Shown: positions 34,346 to 47,300, counted from the first letter of the stretch. The stretch is 64,000 nucleotides of DNA from Euwallacea fornicatus (GCF_040115645.1 NC_089549.1:1922001-1986000), one strand, 5' to 3'. Notes: generated from the sequence alone by a model not told the origin. Numbers and translations are program-made.

Positions 34346-35016
34346 ATTTTTTTTTATACATTCCAAGTTCAGAATTTTCCGATATATCGACGGTCGAAAC
34401 TAGATAAATGGCAAAAAGTATCAGTTTTCTTAAAGGAAAATTTCGAAACTTTCCCCTAGAATTGACGATTTCGTAGTTCCATCGGCAGGCCGCCGCATGC
34501 TCGTCCAAAGTTAGTGCCACCCCCCAAAAACGAGAATTTCCATGACTCACTGGGAAACTAGAGGAAATGTCGCAACGCCCTGTAGGTTTGTCGAAAGAAT
34601 AAACTTTATTTTACCAATTAATCTTTGTAATACTAAATTTTGAGCTGCCAGCTTTAGTAACTCCCCAACCACCTAGAAAATTGATTGATGCCGTTTTCAA
34701 GATCCGCTTTCTTCATGCTTCTTCGTTAAACTAACCTAAATTCCATCACTTCCATAAATCCCTGTAATAATAAACATTGCACTCATTGTTGATGGTAATT
34801 ATTCCAACACGTTGGGAAGAGCTAGAGTAGATAATAACAATTTATTATAATGTTCGCAACAGGTGCCACTTAAATGATTTATTGCTTCATGTTGATTAAT
34901 GTATCAAAACAATTTGAAAAACTCGGTTTAAGCTCAAGATTTAAGATTTAGAAAGCGATTATAGTAATTACATTGCAAGTCTTTAAATGGGTATTTAATG
35001 GTTTTACACGTTCCTA
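34346..35016. other. no recognisable gene
   Basis: AT-rich sequence between a mariner and the Tc3-like element. No motif seen. Confidence 0.45.
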
Positions 35017-36487
35017 CACTCCTTGACTAAATTACAGGCCACCCCACTTTTTACGATAATTGCTAATTTCAGCGGACAAAACCTTAAAAATTTTTTAATG
35101 TTTTGCAACATTGCAACTAACAGACAACAGACAAAAACAACTTTTTAATAACGCAAATTCATTTCTGGTTCAAATGCGAAAGGAAAACAACATTCCAATA
35201 CGACAAAAACACGGGCATCCTTTCTATATCTGCTGATTACCTCCATAGTCTTGCCATTTAGTAATGTGTGAATCCCCTGTTGCTTCCTGAGATTTCTATC
35301 AGCCGGCTTGGACGCGATTTAAAAAATGTATGTGTTCTTGTTGGATATTAGCCCACTTTACCACGACGAAAGCATTGAGGTCCTCTATGGGATCGAACTG
35401 TTTTCCGTGCGCATAAACTGCTCGAGGAAATTCCGCCCAATAATTCTCAATAGTGTTAAGATCTGGTGGTCGGGCCGGCCAGGGTACAACTGAAATATGT
35501 TTGTCTTCAAAAAAATGTTTTACTGTTCACGCTGTGCGTTGTTTTGCTGCAAGATGAACCTCCCCCTTGTCGGCTCTTCCCCTCATTCAACTATCTGATG
35601 ATATATTTTGTTTCGTTAATATTTGGCAGACAAAATATTAATCCAATCTCTTCGCAGTACCCAATCCCGACCAAAACCATGATACCTCCTCCCCCTCCTT
35701 ACATGAGGAAAAAGATCCCCATGTAAATCGTTGAAATAATAGCGATATCCACCGTGACCATCTAAATTAAAACGTTTTTCATCACTGAAAGTAACTTGTC
35801 TCCATTTCTTTTTCCATGTTCAATTGCGAATTGTTTTCTGTCGGCTTTGTGGTTTTTTGAAAGAAGAAGTTTTGTCTTTAGTTTTAATCGCTTCAAATTT
35901 CTGGCTTCTTGCGCAAAGCTTTGGACGTTTCTGATGTTTGTTTGTACTCCGGCTCGTTCACGAATTTCCCATGCAGCGGCTGCAGTTTCCGGACAGTTGT
36001 TGCCATGGACCTGTCTGTGTTCTTCTTTTGGCCATAACCATCGCCTAGCCCAAGAAAATTCCTTGTAATTTGCCGAGTTCCATTTAAAATTCCAACAGTT
36101 TTTGAAATTGTCCAGTTTTTTTCGTTCTTCGAACTTCTTTTGGCTCCTCGACAAAACATTTTCTTTTAACGTTGTTTTACTGAATTTAATCGTATTAAAA
36201 AATAATAAATAAATAATAACAGAACGGCTTTAATGTTTTAAAAATGAACTATTACGGCGCTTTGGACAAGGTCGTGTTTGAAAATCGAGCGTGACCTATA
36301 TCCTTGTCGCCTTGGAATTTTGGAACTTTTTTTTTCGCATTTCAACCAGAAATGAGTTTGTGTTATCAAAAAGTCGTTTTTCGTTTGTTATTGGTATGTT
36401 GCAAAAGCAAAAATAACTCGAAAAAGCATACCAGAGTTGACAGTCATCATAGAAACTCGGGGTGGACCATAATTTTGTCAGGGAGTG
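35017..36487 (-). mobile_element. full-length Tc3-like (DD34E) transposon, degenerate
   Basis: TA flanks both ends (35015-35016 and 36488-36489). The inverted repeats start CACTCCTTGACTAAATTAC on the left and, in reverse, CACTCCCTGACAAAATTAT on the right, both continuing to CCACCCC. The length of 1471 bp fits a Tc1/Tc3 family member. On the minus strand the transposase reads, through stops, KNCWNFKWNS (N-terminal helix-turn-helix region), VTFSDEKRFNLDGHGGYRYY (first catalytic Asp) and VPWPARPPDLNTIENYWAE (catalytic Glu kept). At least one frameshift and several stops abolish function. Confidence 0.9.
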
Positions 36488-37859
36488 TATTTTGTTAAGT
36501 TGAACTTGCCAGAGCGCTTTAGCTAGAGATGATCTTGGTCTAGGAAGGTTGCGGGTTGTCAGGCATCAAAAGCAGTGAGTATAATTTACCATTAAGTCTA
36601 AAATAACTGGAATATTTAAATTGCCTTGTTGTCGAGTAGAAGACATGACAACCGCTACATCTTGGATATCAAAGTTAGAATTAAAATGACTCTGACCGCC
36701 ATTAAGCACAAATTTAAATACGAGGCGAATAATAATTGCTCCTCCCTATAATTTTCGTGCCACTCTTGTCAAATCCGAAAGAACAAGCCTGAAAAAAGGA
36801 AAGAAAAATACAAAAGCGCGTATATGGTTAAAAAATAGAACATAATGCTTCATGCTGTCCGATGGCCTATCGTCCAACATTCTCGTTTCTCCACCGAACA
36901 AGCTCTTGCACCAACCAGATAGAGATTTACTGCCGATTAAAATAATTATCGTGCATTAAATTTTTTTTCTCTCTACTTTGTACTCGAACTTTGATTTATT
37001 TCCAAGGTCCCTCCGTATTTTATCTGCAAGGCCTTCGGAATGTAGGCTGTTGTAGAGAATACCAGCGCAGACAGTCGAGATATGTATAACATGTACACCC
37101 AGTACATGCAATTATACATTTTTCCGATTTGGTCTGCTTTGACTTGCCATAAGCTTTCAATGATTAAATATGTTGATGGTTCGGACGTCTTGGTAATTCA
37201 TCTTGTGGTATTGGGGGCATCTATTGATTTCAGTGCTTCAAAAATACCTCCGGAGGAATGAGACTCGTTGGCGCCTCAGAGTTCTCTGCCGACGTGAAAT
37301 TCTACTTTAAAGTAATGGGAGCGTTGTTTTCCCTTCAGCAATGCATACTGCATGCATAAATCGCTCCTAATTTTGCAAATTCTCTAGAAATTTAACGAGA
37401 ACCTGAAATCATTTCCCAGGTACAGATAAGTATAACTAGCGGTTAAATACTTCCGTTAAGTCCGCAAAATCAAGTTATTTATAGCTTTTAATTTCCTACT
37501 TTAATTGGGCAGTAGTTCTACATCCGCGGTACCGCTCGTCAGATCTAGAACGAGACAGGCGGTAATTTTTGTCTACACTTCGCCCACTTAATTATTGCTA
37601 TATGTGTTTGTAGGTTGTCTTGGTATTACCCGTTAACACACAAAAAAAGAAAAATGTGTTAATTTGATGACGAAGTGGCAACAATGTAGGTCATAGGGGA
37701 ATAAATCGTCGCAGTCGGAGATATTGTAGATCAAGAAAATGATGCGAAGAACAAATCGTCAAGCGATTGTTGGTTCAAGTGAGAACTTGCACACATTCCC
37801 TCACACGTTAGTCCAGATTAGGTCAGGTTAGTCGAGGTTAGTTCAGGACAGTTCGGAGT
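36488..37859. other. no recognisable gene
   Basis: No supported gene. At 37810-37850, just before the retrotransposon fragment, GGTCAGGTTAGTCGAGGTTAG and related sequence occurs. Confidence 0.4.
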
Positions 37860-38283
37860 GGCTGCAAAGGAGGGCGTTGCTCAGGGCGATATGTGGTTAC
37901 CGGACAGCGTCACTGACGGCTGCGCAGGTAATAGCGGGGTGCTGCCTAATGACCTTCTGACAGTACAGAAGATGGAAACGGAAGGAACAGGGGGACGACA
38001 CGGAAAGGAAAGGATGCGAGGGACAGGAGTCTGAATAGAATGCAAGTGGGATAGAATGAATGGACAAAGATGGTGCAGTGGACGACGAGACTGATAGCAA
38101 ACGTAAGGGAATGGGCGGACTTTGGACATAAAAGGACTGACTATTACTTAACTCAGGCCCTCAGCGGGTATGAGAGTTCTGAGAGTTACCTTCACAGAAT
38201 AAGGAAAAAGGGGCCGAAGTGCCAGTACTGTGGGGAAGTTGGCACCCCTGAGTGTGCGCTATTTGCGTGCCGGGAGGGAGCTA
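37860..38283 (+). mobile_element. non-LTR retrotransposon ORF2 C-terminal part (R1/jockey-like)
   Basis: Frames read LQRRALLRAICGYRTASL, then TAAQVIAGCCL, then TTRLIANVREWADFGHKRTD, YYLTQALSGYESSESYLHRI and KCQYCGEVGTPECALFAC. This is the classic end of ORF2 in insect R1/jockey-group elements: the region after the reverse transcriptase with the Cys-Cys-His-Cys knuckle, whose His is Cys here. It is cut off at about 38283, where Tc1-like sequence begins. Its C-terminal remainder resumes near 38850. Confidence 0.8.
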
Positions 38284-38640
38284 TACCATACATTCAGCGT
38301 ATTAAAAACGTACTTGCCAGCAAGACAATGCACAGTTCATCTACAACGTCGCAATGCTAATGCGCTCACTTGGCCTCCGCGCTCTCCTGATCTTGCCCCG
38401 ATGGAACTCATACGGGACATGATAGGAAGACGAGTTACCACTCTGGAGAAATCATCACGTACTTTAGCAGAATTACGCAATGCAATTCAAGTTGCCTGGA
38501 ATACACTACTGCAAGGGAACTTTGGCCATTTGTTTAGAACCATGCTCAGACGAGTTGCTAAGTATGTAAATTCACAATATTCACATTGTCGGAATTTCAA
38601 AAATTTTCTGCACTGCAGTTGACTCGAAAGTTACATTATT
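38283..38640 (+). mobile_element. Tc1-like transposase fragment inserted in the retrotransposon
   Basis: Starting within IPYIQRIKN the sequence becomes a Tc1-family core: QQDNA (second catalytic Asp, in a neighbouring frame), then LTWPPRSPDLAPMELIRDMI with the catalytic Glu kept, then SRTLAELRNAIQVAWNTLLQ and the tail of the protein to 38622. The insert's 3' non-coding end may run to about 38830. Its 5' half is missing, so it was truncated or deleted with part of its host. Confidence 0.75.
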
Positions 38641-38849
38641 TATTCTATATAGTGTTGTTAATATGTTTATGAAGTTTCATTAAACTATGTGCATTATCTC
38701 TAGCCGTTGCGATTTTTATGAAAATTGCACAATCATGGACGGATCACCTAGTACGATCTGTTTAGCATTCTTAAGCGGATACTTTGTGGTTCAATGCATA
38801 AAAACAAGGTTTGAGAATTTTCTTGGATAATGCGACTTTGCGGACATAG

Positions 38850-39262
38850 ATACAAGGAAGATGCCAGAGTGTCCATACCGTTGGTGAGTAAATTTAGAGG
38901 AAAGCTAGAAGGATTATTTAAAGACCTAGATAAGCACCATGCGATAGGGAGAGAGTTGGCGGAGGATTGCGAGGAGTGGAAGGCATTAGAGTGGGTCGTT
39001 TGGGAGGATAATGCGCAAGAAAAGTGCTGAGGAAAAGAAGAAACTTGCTGAATGAGCAGTAGCTGGAGCGACTTAGCGCCCTGAAAAAATGCCGACGAGG
39101 CGATTTCGGGGACAGGACGAAGAGAGGGGGTGGTTTTATCGGGTAGGTGGGTGAAAAATCCCGCATCACCTGACTGTCACCAACGGGCCAACAATGACCC
39201 CCAGCCACGTGTTTTTAGGTAGATATCCATCTCTTCGTGGCGCCAAAAAAAAAAGAAAAAAA
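38850..39262 (+). mobile_element. non-LTR retrotransposon 3' end with A-rich tail
   Basis: The frame at 38830-39030 ends the ORF2 protein (GRELAEDCEEWKALEWVVWE, continued in the next frame by RKKSAEEKKKLAE). A GC-rich 3' UTR (39060-39243) follows, ending GTGGCGCC and an A-rich tail at 39244-39262. The tail marks the true 3' end of a target-primed retrotransposition. The UTR has a second, shorter relative at 31020-31166. Confidence 0.75.
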
Positions 39263-41275
39263 GATGCACCATAATGAAGAAGCAAAAAAAACTCACACGT
39301 GTTATGGGGGAGGAACGAAAACATCAAATTGAAGCACCTATAAGAGAAGAAATACACGCTCCCAAGAGACTAATGGCATCTAATCCGTAATCATCATTTT
39401 TATTCCTTTGTTACATGCATCATCGCAACAATGCAATTATTGTTGTAAGTAGAAGGTGAGTGGCCATAATCAGACACAAATGTTCCTATGGTTTAATTAT
39501 ACACCAAAGATACTAGATGTTCTCAAACCATCACCTCCGTCATATTTTTCAAGCAGTGTCCTATCAACACATATATGGAATTTTGGTTAACGGATATCAT
39601 TAAGGTAACATGCATTTATGCACGCTCATCTTATTAGAAATTCCTAATCTTGACTGCCAGGGAAGCCATAGGTAGAAACTGTTATGCTCATTATACCTGG
39701 GATACCAATTTCGTATTGTATGTTAATCGGTACCGGCGAATAGTACCGCAAACTTGGTTGTAAAAAAGTGTTAACCTCCTTCGGTTTGTGAGATAGTGAA
39801 TTTCATAGGAGCGGCTGTTGGTTCAATTTTTTAATTGAAGGCTACTGAGCTTTGATGGGATGAACACACGTTATTTAATAGATGATCGGATCGTGTTATG
39901 ACTAGGTTCTTTCGATCAATTAATTCTAAATTATATATTTTTGCGTTGGCTCGGCTAACAGTAGTTCAAGAATGAGAAAGCAGCAGATAAATAATAATTA
40001 AAAGTTACTGTTTCAATAACAGAAAATTTTGTTCAACAATCATTCATTATCATATGAATTGGTGCTTGCTATGCTTTAGGGTGCCGCACCAACTGTAACA
40101 AAATCATGACATGTGAATGCTTATCTACGTCAATCAAACCAGAATTACTTCTGATTCTTTAATCTAAAAAACATGAAAATTATTTATACATAGAGTTCTG
40201 TTTCTCACAGAATTCCCATGAAAGTAGCATTTTTATAGCTCCCAAAAGCCGACAAAAGTACCTCACCGAAGCACTTTAAGCCGAACGAACAATTTCACAA
40301 ATTACCACTTATTTTTCATGAAGAAATGCGAGATCTTAATGCATCTCACAGTTCTCTTATTATTTTGTTTACAGAGATTTCAATTAAAATCTAATAAACC
40401 CAGATGATTACAGCATTACGGGTCTAATTTGTGAGTAGTTGCTCGATTCAAAATGAGGCTCTAATGTTGATTATGTGCTATTTAAGAGTGTGGTCTTTTG
40501 TCAACGATGCTCCAAGAAGTTGAAGGACGTTTGTGGCGGTTGTTGCATTAGGTGATGAGTACGAATTAATTGAAAATCGCATTGATAATTGTTGCTGAGA
40601 TAGAAACTTGCAGCTCATGAGGCTTAAGGAACGATGACTTAGTCGAAGCTTTTTTTGTTTGTCTAAGACGTTTGAATTTTTTTTTTTTTTTTTTAATTTA
40701 CATACAAGCATTGTTATGTTTTCAGTTAACTGTAAACGCAGATCCCCTGCAAAACCAACAACAAAGCCACATTTAACAGCGACTTTTTAAAAGTTTATTT
40801 CGATTTTGCATAGTTTCCGCTGTTTTCAACGCAAAATCCCGGATTTAAATGTCCATTCTGACTACTTTTAATAAGCAACTTTTTCGCAATAAAAGCATCT
40901 CGTTTGATTTTTCGGTTAAATTTGAAGTTTTTCGATGAAACGCTTTTTCAGCATTTCGACCATTTTTTCGGCATTTTTTGCTATTTTTTGCACGTTTCGA
41001 CATCGACAAAGCTGATTTTTACTAAGCAGATTGAAACACATTTTGCAATGTTCCACACTAAACAACCACATGGACAATTATATGTTCAAGTCAAAACATT
41101 TTAAATTCGCGATCAAAACAATTCCGCGAGTTATCATGATGGATGAGTTCGCGGATTGGCATTGCGATAATTGACTGATAATTCAGCTTGAATATTGATA
41201 CAAATGTTATCAAGCAGCCGATCCAAACATCATATCCATAGAAAGAACGTGAATTTATTTAGTGCCACGAAAACT
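39263..41275. other. no recognisable gene
   Basis: AT-rich, with a T-run at about 40679-40694. No open frame above 77 codons and no transposon signature. Confidence 0.45.
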
Positions 41276-41312
41276 CGAACTTGGAAACCAACTTTATTAG
41301 CTTCCAAGTTCG
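41276..41312. repeat. 11-bp perfect inverted repeat (stem-loop)
   Basis: CGAACTTGGAA at 41276-41286 and its exact reverse complement at 41302-41312, separated by 15 bp. It could form a hairpin in DNA or RNA. No role is apparent. Confidence 0.7.
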
Positions 41313-41624
41313 CATGGCTGGAAAAACTTCCTCTCCTTAAAATTTCCTATGAAATCCATCAAATTGTGTGGATACGTTCAGACTAGAAGATTGATTATTC
41401 TGGGAGAATGATACATGCAAGTCCAGGAGATCAATAAGCATTGATAGTGCTTCACCTGGCTTAGCTTAGAATTCAATTCAGCCAATTTAGATACAATAAG
41501 GGATAGTCTAATCCAGAACCTGAGTCATTAATTATAATGAGAACATGTTAGATCGGCAGCTAGTCGGTCGCTTGGGAACAGGTTTTGCCTGTACCCTTGC
41601 TACTACAGGAGTTCGCTTACAGAA

Positions 41625-41945
41625 GTGATCGACTACAGGCCGCCTGTATCCATTATGCATTGGTTAGATGACAATTACCCCGCAAGATGTATTGGATGGT
41701 GCGGTGCGACGGAGCGGCCCCCTAGGTCTCCAGACTTTAGGCCGTTAGATTTTTTTTTTGGGGACACTTAAAATCTGTAGCGTTCAAACCGCAACTAGAA
41801 ACGGTTGAAAGGGTAAGACAGCGAATTGTTACTGGGTGTCGTGCAATTCCTAAGGAAAGTTTTGCCGATGTGCCTCGAGAACGTCAAAATCGTTTGTGCT
41901 CTTTCATGGAAAATAACGAACTTCCATTATAAAAAATTATAAATA
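41625..41945 (+). mobile_element. IS630-type transposase relic, C-terminal third
   Basis: Broken frames read WLDDNYPARCIGWCGA, then PPRSPDFRPLDFFFWGHLKS with the last catalytic Asp, then ETVERVRQRIVTGCRAIPKE and MENNELPL. This is a recognisable C-terminal third of the WPPRSPDLTPLDFF transposase group. No inverted repeat is visible. Confidence 0.8.
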
Positions 41946-42619
41946 TTGAGCGGCAAATCTTACGCGTTAATTTAATTGCAATAAAACTTTGAATTAATTG
42001 TCAGTTCTATTACTTGTAATACCGGTTTCTGTTAATAATTATCATTTAGTCTTTTCTGCAACAATAATTGCGTTAATATTTAAAGACAGCGTGCTAGTTT
42101 TAATCGTCCGATTTTTGAAATGTGTGAAGCGTAATCTCGAATGTTTTAACATACATTTACATCTAGAGCTTGTTTATTAAATAATTATTATCTAACTGAG
42201 GATTTGTACCTGCATAACTGTAAGGATGGAGGCGAACGAACCTATAAATTTCGTCTGTAGTCGTGCCAACAGACATTCTTCACCTTTTACGTATAACTTA
42301 GATTATTGCCAACTCTCTCTAAAATCTTCTAAGCGACAAATTGGCCTATTTGAATTATTCGACTTCCTGGAAACATAACGTTTGGAATTATGATTATTAA
42401 AATTGCTAAATCCCACATAGAGGCCTAAAGTCTGGAAATTCCTTTAACAAGCACGCAAGTCAATGGCCAGGTACTATATAATACCTACCTTGCACTTTTA
42501 TGTTCTCAGGTTCACTTTCCTATTAGTACATTAAACATGCAATCATATATTTCAGAAATGTTTATTACGTAAATAATCGTAAATTTCTTCGATATAGTGG
42601 AAAAGGAAATCCAGAGAGA
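41946..42619. other. no recognisable gene
   Basis: AT-rich, short open frames only. Confidence 0.45.
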
Positions 42620-42968
42620 ATGCGGTTTGTGTTTGTCGGTTGTGGTTTCAATTAGATGCACACAAACTGCAAATTTGCGTTAATAATTTCTATATTCGAC
42701 ATGTAACTTTGATGCTTATGAGATACAGATGGGTACAAAAAGTTGTAAACTTTTTACAGCGAAATAAAAAAATCGCGAGGAGTCAGATCCGGGCTTCGGG
42801 GGGGCCAGTGGATGCCTCGCCCTCGAAAACGAACTGAATCACAGACAAAGCCAGATTACAGTTGTGGCGAGTGACCCTGCGCCGAGCCATTGTTTATGTT
42901 CCACCTCTATACGTATTCTACGAATTTTCTAGAGCTCAACCAAACATAAACTTTTGAACCGACCTGTA
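42620..42968 (-). mobile_element. IS630-type transposase relic, minus strand
   Basis: On the minus strand the sequence reads GRGIHWPPRSPDLTPRDFF with the last catalytic Asp, then degenerates. An apparent terminus, TA-CAGGTCGGTTCAAAAG on the minus strand, starts at 42968. That terminus lies upstream of the transposase C-terminus, so most of the gene has been deleted. Confidence 0.65.
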
Positions 42969-43887
42969 TTAGCCCATCATCGGGTGAAACCTCGAAAACA
43001 AGTTTCTTATCAACTGAACCACGAATCATTTTGAAACATTTCAGAGATTTACGGTGTTTATTAGTTAATTCGAATTATTCAAATGTTGAAATTTCTGGGT
43101 CAAATCTTCAAGTCCAAGGCAGAAAGCTGTGAACGTTATAATGTAAATTATCCTAAGAAACTAATTTAAACTAACGTTACGGGTCAATATCTGAAGAAAT
43201 TCTGATAATGTAAGCTGACAATACGACAATAAATTAGACCTCAGATAGTAAATTTAATGCCTTATTCTCACGGAATGTTGCCTTCCCAACATTCTCAAGT
43301 GAGCATTTCCGACGTTGCGAGTGGGTTTCTTGTAACGGTAGGACATGCAGAACTGTTGGAATTGGTACTCAACTGATGTTTTCCGAAGTCGAAGCTAAAT
43401 TTCTGGACAGATTTCTTCGAAATTGCATGAGAATTCGTCTACTTTATACTAAAATGACCAGCTCTTTTCCAACCGAATTAATCCCACAGTTTTCCTCTAA
43501 TTCAAAATGTAGCTGGAGCTCGAATCATCCTGTAAATTATTCACTTACTAAGAGCTTATACCTGTTTGAATAATAACAGGGCAGGGATGTCTTAGCGACG
43601 AGAAACAGACGTTTTATGCTATCCCATCGATTTTTCTTTATTTTAGAAATTCCTCGTTAATGAGGATGCTTTAGAACATCTATGATAACTTCTAATAGTT
43701 TTCGCTGTAATTCCCTATGAGAATATTCCAGTTCTTAGCATGTAATTTCCCATGCTAATCACGGCGAGTTTATGTTTGATACCATCGACGTATCGATAGT
43801 TGATTGGTTCACACAGCCAAAGCCAAGGATTATGTAATAATTACACCTTTTTGTTTGATTAATGAGAAGGATTTGGAGAATTTTCTA
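42969..43887. other. no recognisable gene
   Basis: No motif or repeat supported. Confidence 0.45.
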
Positions 43888-44352
43888 CCGGGCGTTTAAG
43901 CGAACCCCGGACATAGAAGATTAACATCTAAACGGGTTTTTATTTTTTTTTTGCGCCTGCGCGGATTGTCCAATTGAAAAACTTTCACGGAACACGCACG
44001 ACCGGCCACCATTCTGCAATTTTTGCGATCTTCCAATTAGAACGGTTTTAGCTCAAAACGGTTCCGAATTGCAAAAATTTGAATGTCCCCAGTAACCGTT
44101 CGAGACCACGATTGGTCAGCGTCAAGGTCAGAATTAAACAAACACAAAGTCTTAACACTGACCAGTCGAAGTAATCTTGAACGGTTACGCGAAACATATA
44201 TATATATTTTTTTTTAATTTGATTTTGTGGCGTTGAGTACTACGACCTCTATGTAAAAGTTTTTCGATTGGATAATCCGTGCAGGCGCAAAAAAAATAAA
44301 AACCGACGTCTCGTGTTCACCTCCTATGTCCAAAGTTCGCCTGGACACCTGG
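43888..44352. mobile_element. MITE of 465 bp with nested inverted repeats
   Basis: TA on both sides (43886-43887 and 44353-44354). The outer inverted repeat spans about 100 bp: left CCGGGCGTTTAAGCGAAC, right in reverse CCAGGTGTCCAGGCGAAC. Both continue through GGACATAG, GTTTTTATTTTTTTT, GCGCCTGC and CCAAT(T/C)GAAAAACTTT. Inside lie two further inverted pairs: GTAACCGTTCGAGACC with its partner GTAACCGTTCAAGATT (followed by TGGTCAG), and GCAATTTTTGC against GCAAAAATTTG. There is no coding frame, so it must have been moved in trans. Confidence 0.9.
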
Positions 44353-47300
44353 TATAGTTACGCCTCGCGGAGCTTTTTAGCCATGTACGAGTGATTCCAA
44401 TTTGGTACTGACTAGATACATATGTTCGCCTTCGTGGGTTCAGGAACCCAAGAATTTACGGATTTTGCTTAATAATAATTGAGCAATTTGTAACGCATAA
44501 ATCTTATTTTGCTCCCGCGGTATGAAGTTTAGCTTCGGTAGCTGCTTTTTTAGTTATTTAACTTCACATTCTAAATGCCGCTAAAGACGAACAGAACAGA
44601 AGAGTTTTTGCCATCAGGGCCTTATTATTTAATTTGATTTCCCATTGTGCTGGGTATGAAGGTTAAAAAGCTCCTTTAGTTATTATATTGATAAAACGCA
44701 AAAAAATTATAATATTTTTGATTTTTGTCTTGTTATTAGAGCTAAGTGTGACGAACCATTTGGTTTTAGGACTACATAGAATTATTGTATGCAGCGTTAA
44801 ATTCTAAAGTTCAGGTTATTTCTGCAGTCACGTTTTGCTTAGACACCTGGGGCTTTGCCCCGATGCAGAAAAAAAAAATCCAATCATGATTTCTGAATTG
44901 TGTAGCTAAGGGCATGCAATACGCGGGGCATTTCCAAAAATGAGGGCAATATCCTGGAAATGAAAAGTTCTTGTTGAAATATTGCACTTATGCTTACAAA
45001 TTTCTCTCCAAAAGCTCGCGCTTACGGGAAAACAGCCCTTCAAAACTTGATAGCAAGAATGCTGTTTCCAAATAACTTTTCTTCCGGTCGATGGAGTTTA
45101 ACGTTAAATTTACTTTCAAGTATTAAATGTATTTTTAACAATTCCAACACAAAAATTTTCTTTATTTTCTAGTCTAGGTGACAGTAGAAAATACACGCGA
45201 AATTCATTTCATTTTACCATATTTATTGGCATGAATTATTGACGCCAATTTACTATCAATTGGAAATTTACTTGCTTAAACATGCAAAAACCCTGGCGCC
45301 GACGATTGCATGCTGGTGTAAACTCCGCTTAAGTACCAAACGCCCATCGTCAGGGACTTGAAGAACTGATAAGTATGGGAGGATGATTGAGATCAATTAT
45401 ACTGATCAATCACTGAATGAAAATGTAATTTTGCCGTCGTAAATAACCATCTCATTTTCTGTTTTATAAAGCAAGTTTTAGCTATGTATGAAGCACTGAC
45501 GCCAGTTTTATTCGTGTGCAAAATACATTAAAAAAAAAAAAATTCGAACTGGCAGTAAAACTTATATTAAATAAATTTTAAAAAGCAGATAAACTTTTTT
45601 TGCTTTGATTATTCGGAAAATTCAATATAAGCAGTTTTGAATTTCAAACGAAAACTCTTTGGTTGGGACAGGAAAATGATTCTGTATAAGTTAAAACTGC
45701 ATACTTTTATTATCTTTAATACATTTGTTCAGCGCCTTGAATAATATTTTCTTTCCAAAGATTTTTTTTGGAAGTAATGAAACCACTGCTTCCTTAGCCA
45801 GCTGTCTCAGCAGTCCATTGTTCCGGATCCATTATTTAGGACCATCTATCTGTGCAGTCCATTGTTCGGACTTGATTTAATTACCATTTCGTCCCTCATG
45901 CCATCCAGTGGTGGAGTAAGTCTTATTCCGAATTTTAAGTAATAATTCATGAGCTCTTTAATAGAATTGAGTAAACAGCAATTGCTCGTTGTCTCCTTGA
46001 TTTGTTTAACTCGTGTAGTTTCATTTTCCGTTTTGATCGTTGTGATCAAGTCCAAATCACACTTCGGGGATATTTGTGGTTGTGGCACAACTTCTCAATT
46101 TTCTTAGCCTTTTGAGCAGGGCATTATTTTTAATTGGCCATCCGATTAAACAGTCCTTTCATGCAACAATTTTTGGGATTGGACATTGTTGTTTTTTCTC
46201 ACAGCTTAAATTCAATACGTTTTGATTCACACCGAGTGTTTGGCCAATTTTTGACGAAGGCAAATTAATAGTTAATTTTATGTTAGGCTACCTCCAAAGC
46301 GGAAGTTAATAACTTCCCTTCAAGTCGCTGGTCTGAACTGACCGATTGTATGATTAAAGGACTCCGCTGGAAAAAAGGGCAACGCATTTGGCAAATTACG
46401 TGGAACAGGGAAACGTTTTTTGGGGGAAATCGAAAGATCTCTAGCAAATCCATCAGTATGTTCATAACCGTCTAACACAAGAAAGCACAAAAATAAATAA
46501 ATGATAATAATAAATGAATTTTTTCGCCGCTGGCGGTTAATTAAATAAAAAATTCCAGTGTTACTCAAGTTAATTGTCCCCTTCTCGTAGCTTCCACTCA
46601 ACCACCCTCATATGATATCAATCTGAGAAATTCCAGTATTCTCTGTTCAAGTTGTTGCAAATAATTAAAAATATCCATAAACTTTTCCTTGAAGCACTCC
46701 ATGTAATTTTCGAAAATTCAAAAGTTGTCCTTAACGCTCGAGCTCTCTTTCATTCTCCAAAAAGGCCTTAATTCCAATTTAAATGTTTGAAAAGACGTGG
46801 AAATTGCGGCCATTAACATTGTACGATAATTATTATTAATTTGTTCAAGCGATGATTCCCTAGAACTCTTTCATAATCAATAATTATAACCACGAATATA
46901 AATCACTGAAACCTGCTTTTGTCTGAGAGATCTCCTCCCGAGGCATATCAGTCCTCTTTATAGCATCTTTATATCCTCTTTATAGCCCCAATTTCTTTCA
47001 CCCATTCCAATCTTAACCTAAACTCATTTGTAGCATCGTTTATTACTTTGTCCCCCGTTCCTTGCACTCTTCAAACAAAACCTACATTTATTTGATCGTT
47101 TCATTAGCATGAACTCATAACTTCTGAATATTGCAATTTATGGGCATTAACCGTTGTCAGCCATTTGCAAAGCAAATCGTATTATCCAGCGGGTCAAAAA
47201 TTTCATTCGTTCTGTAGGAATTTGGCTTGGGAATTTAATGATAAATCAAGGTAAGTTTAAAAAAAAATTCAGACGATAATATTTTCTTTGATAAAAATCT

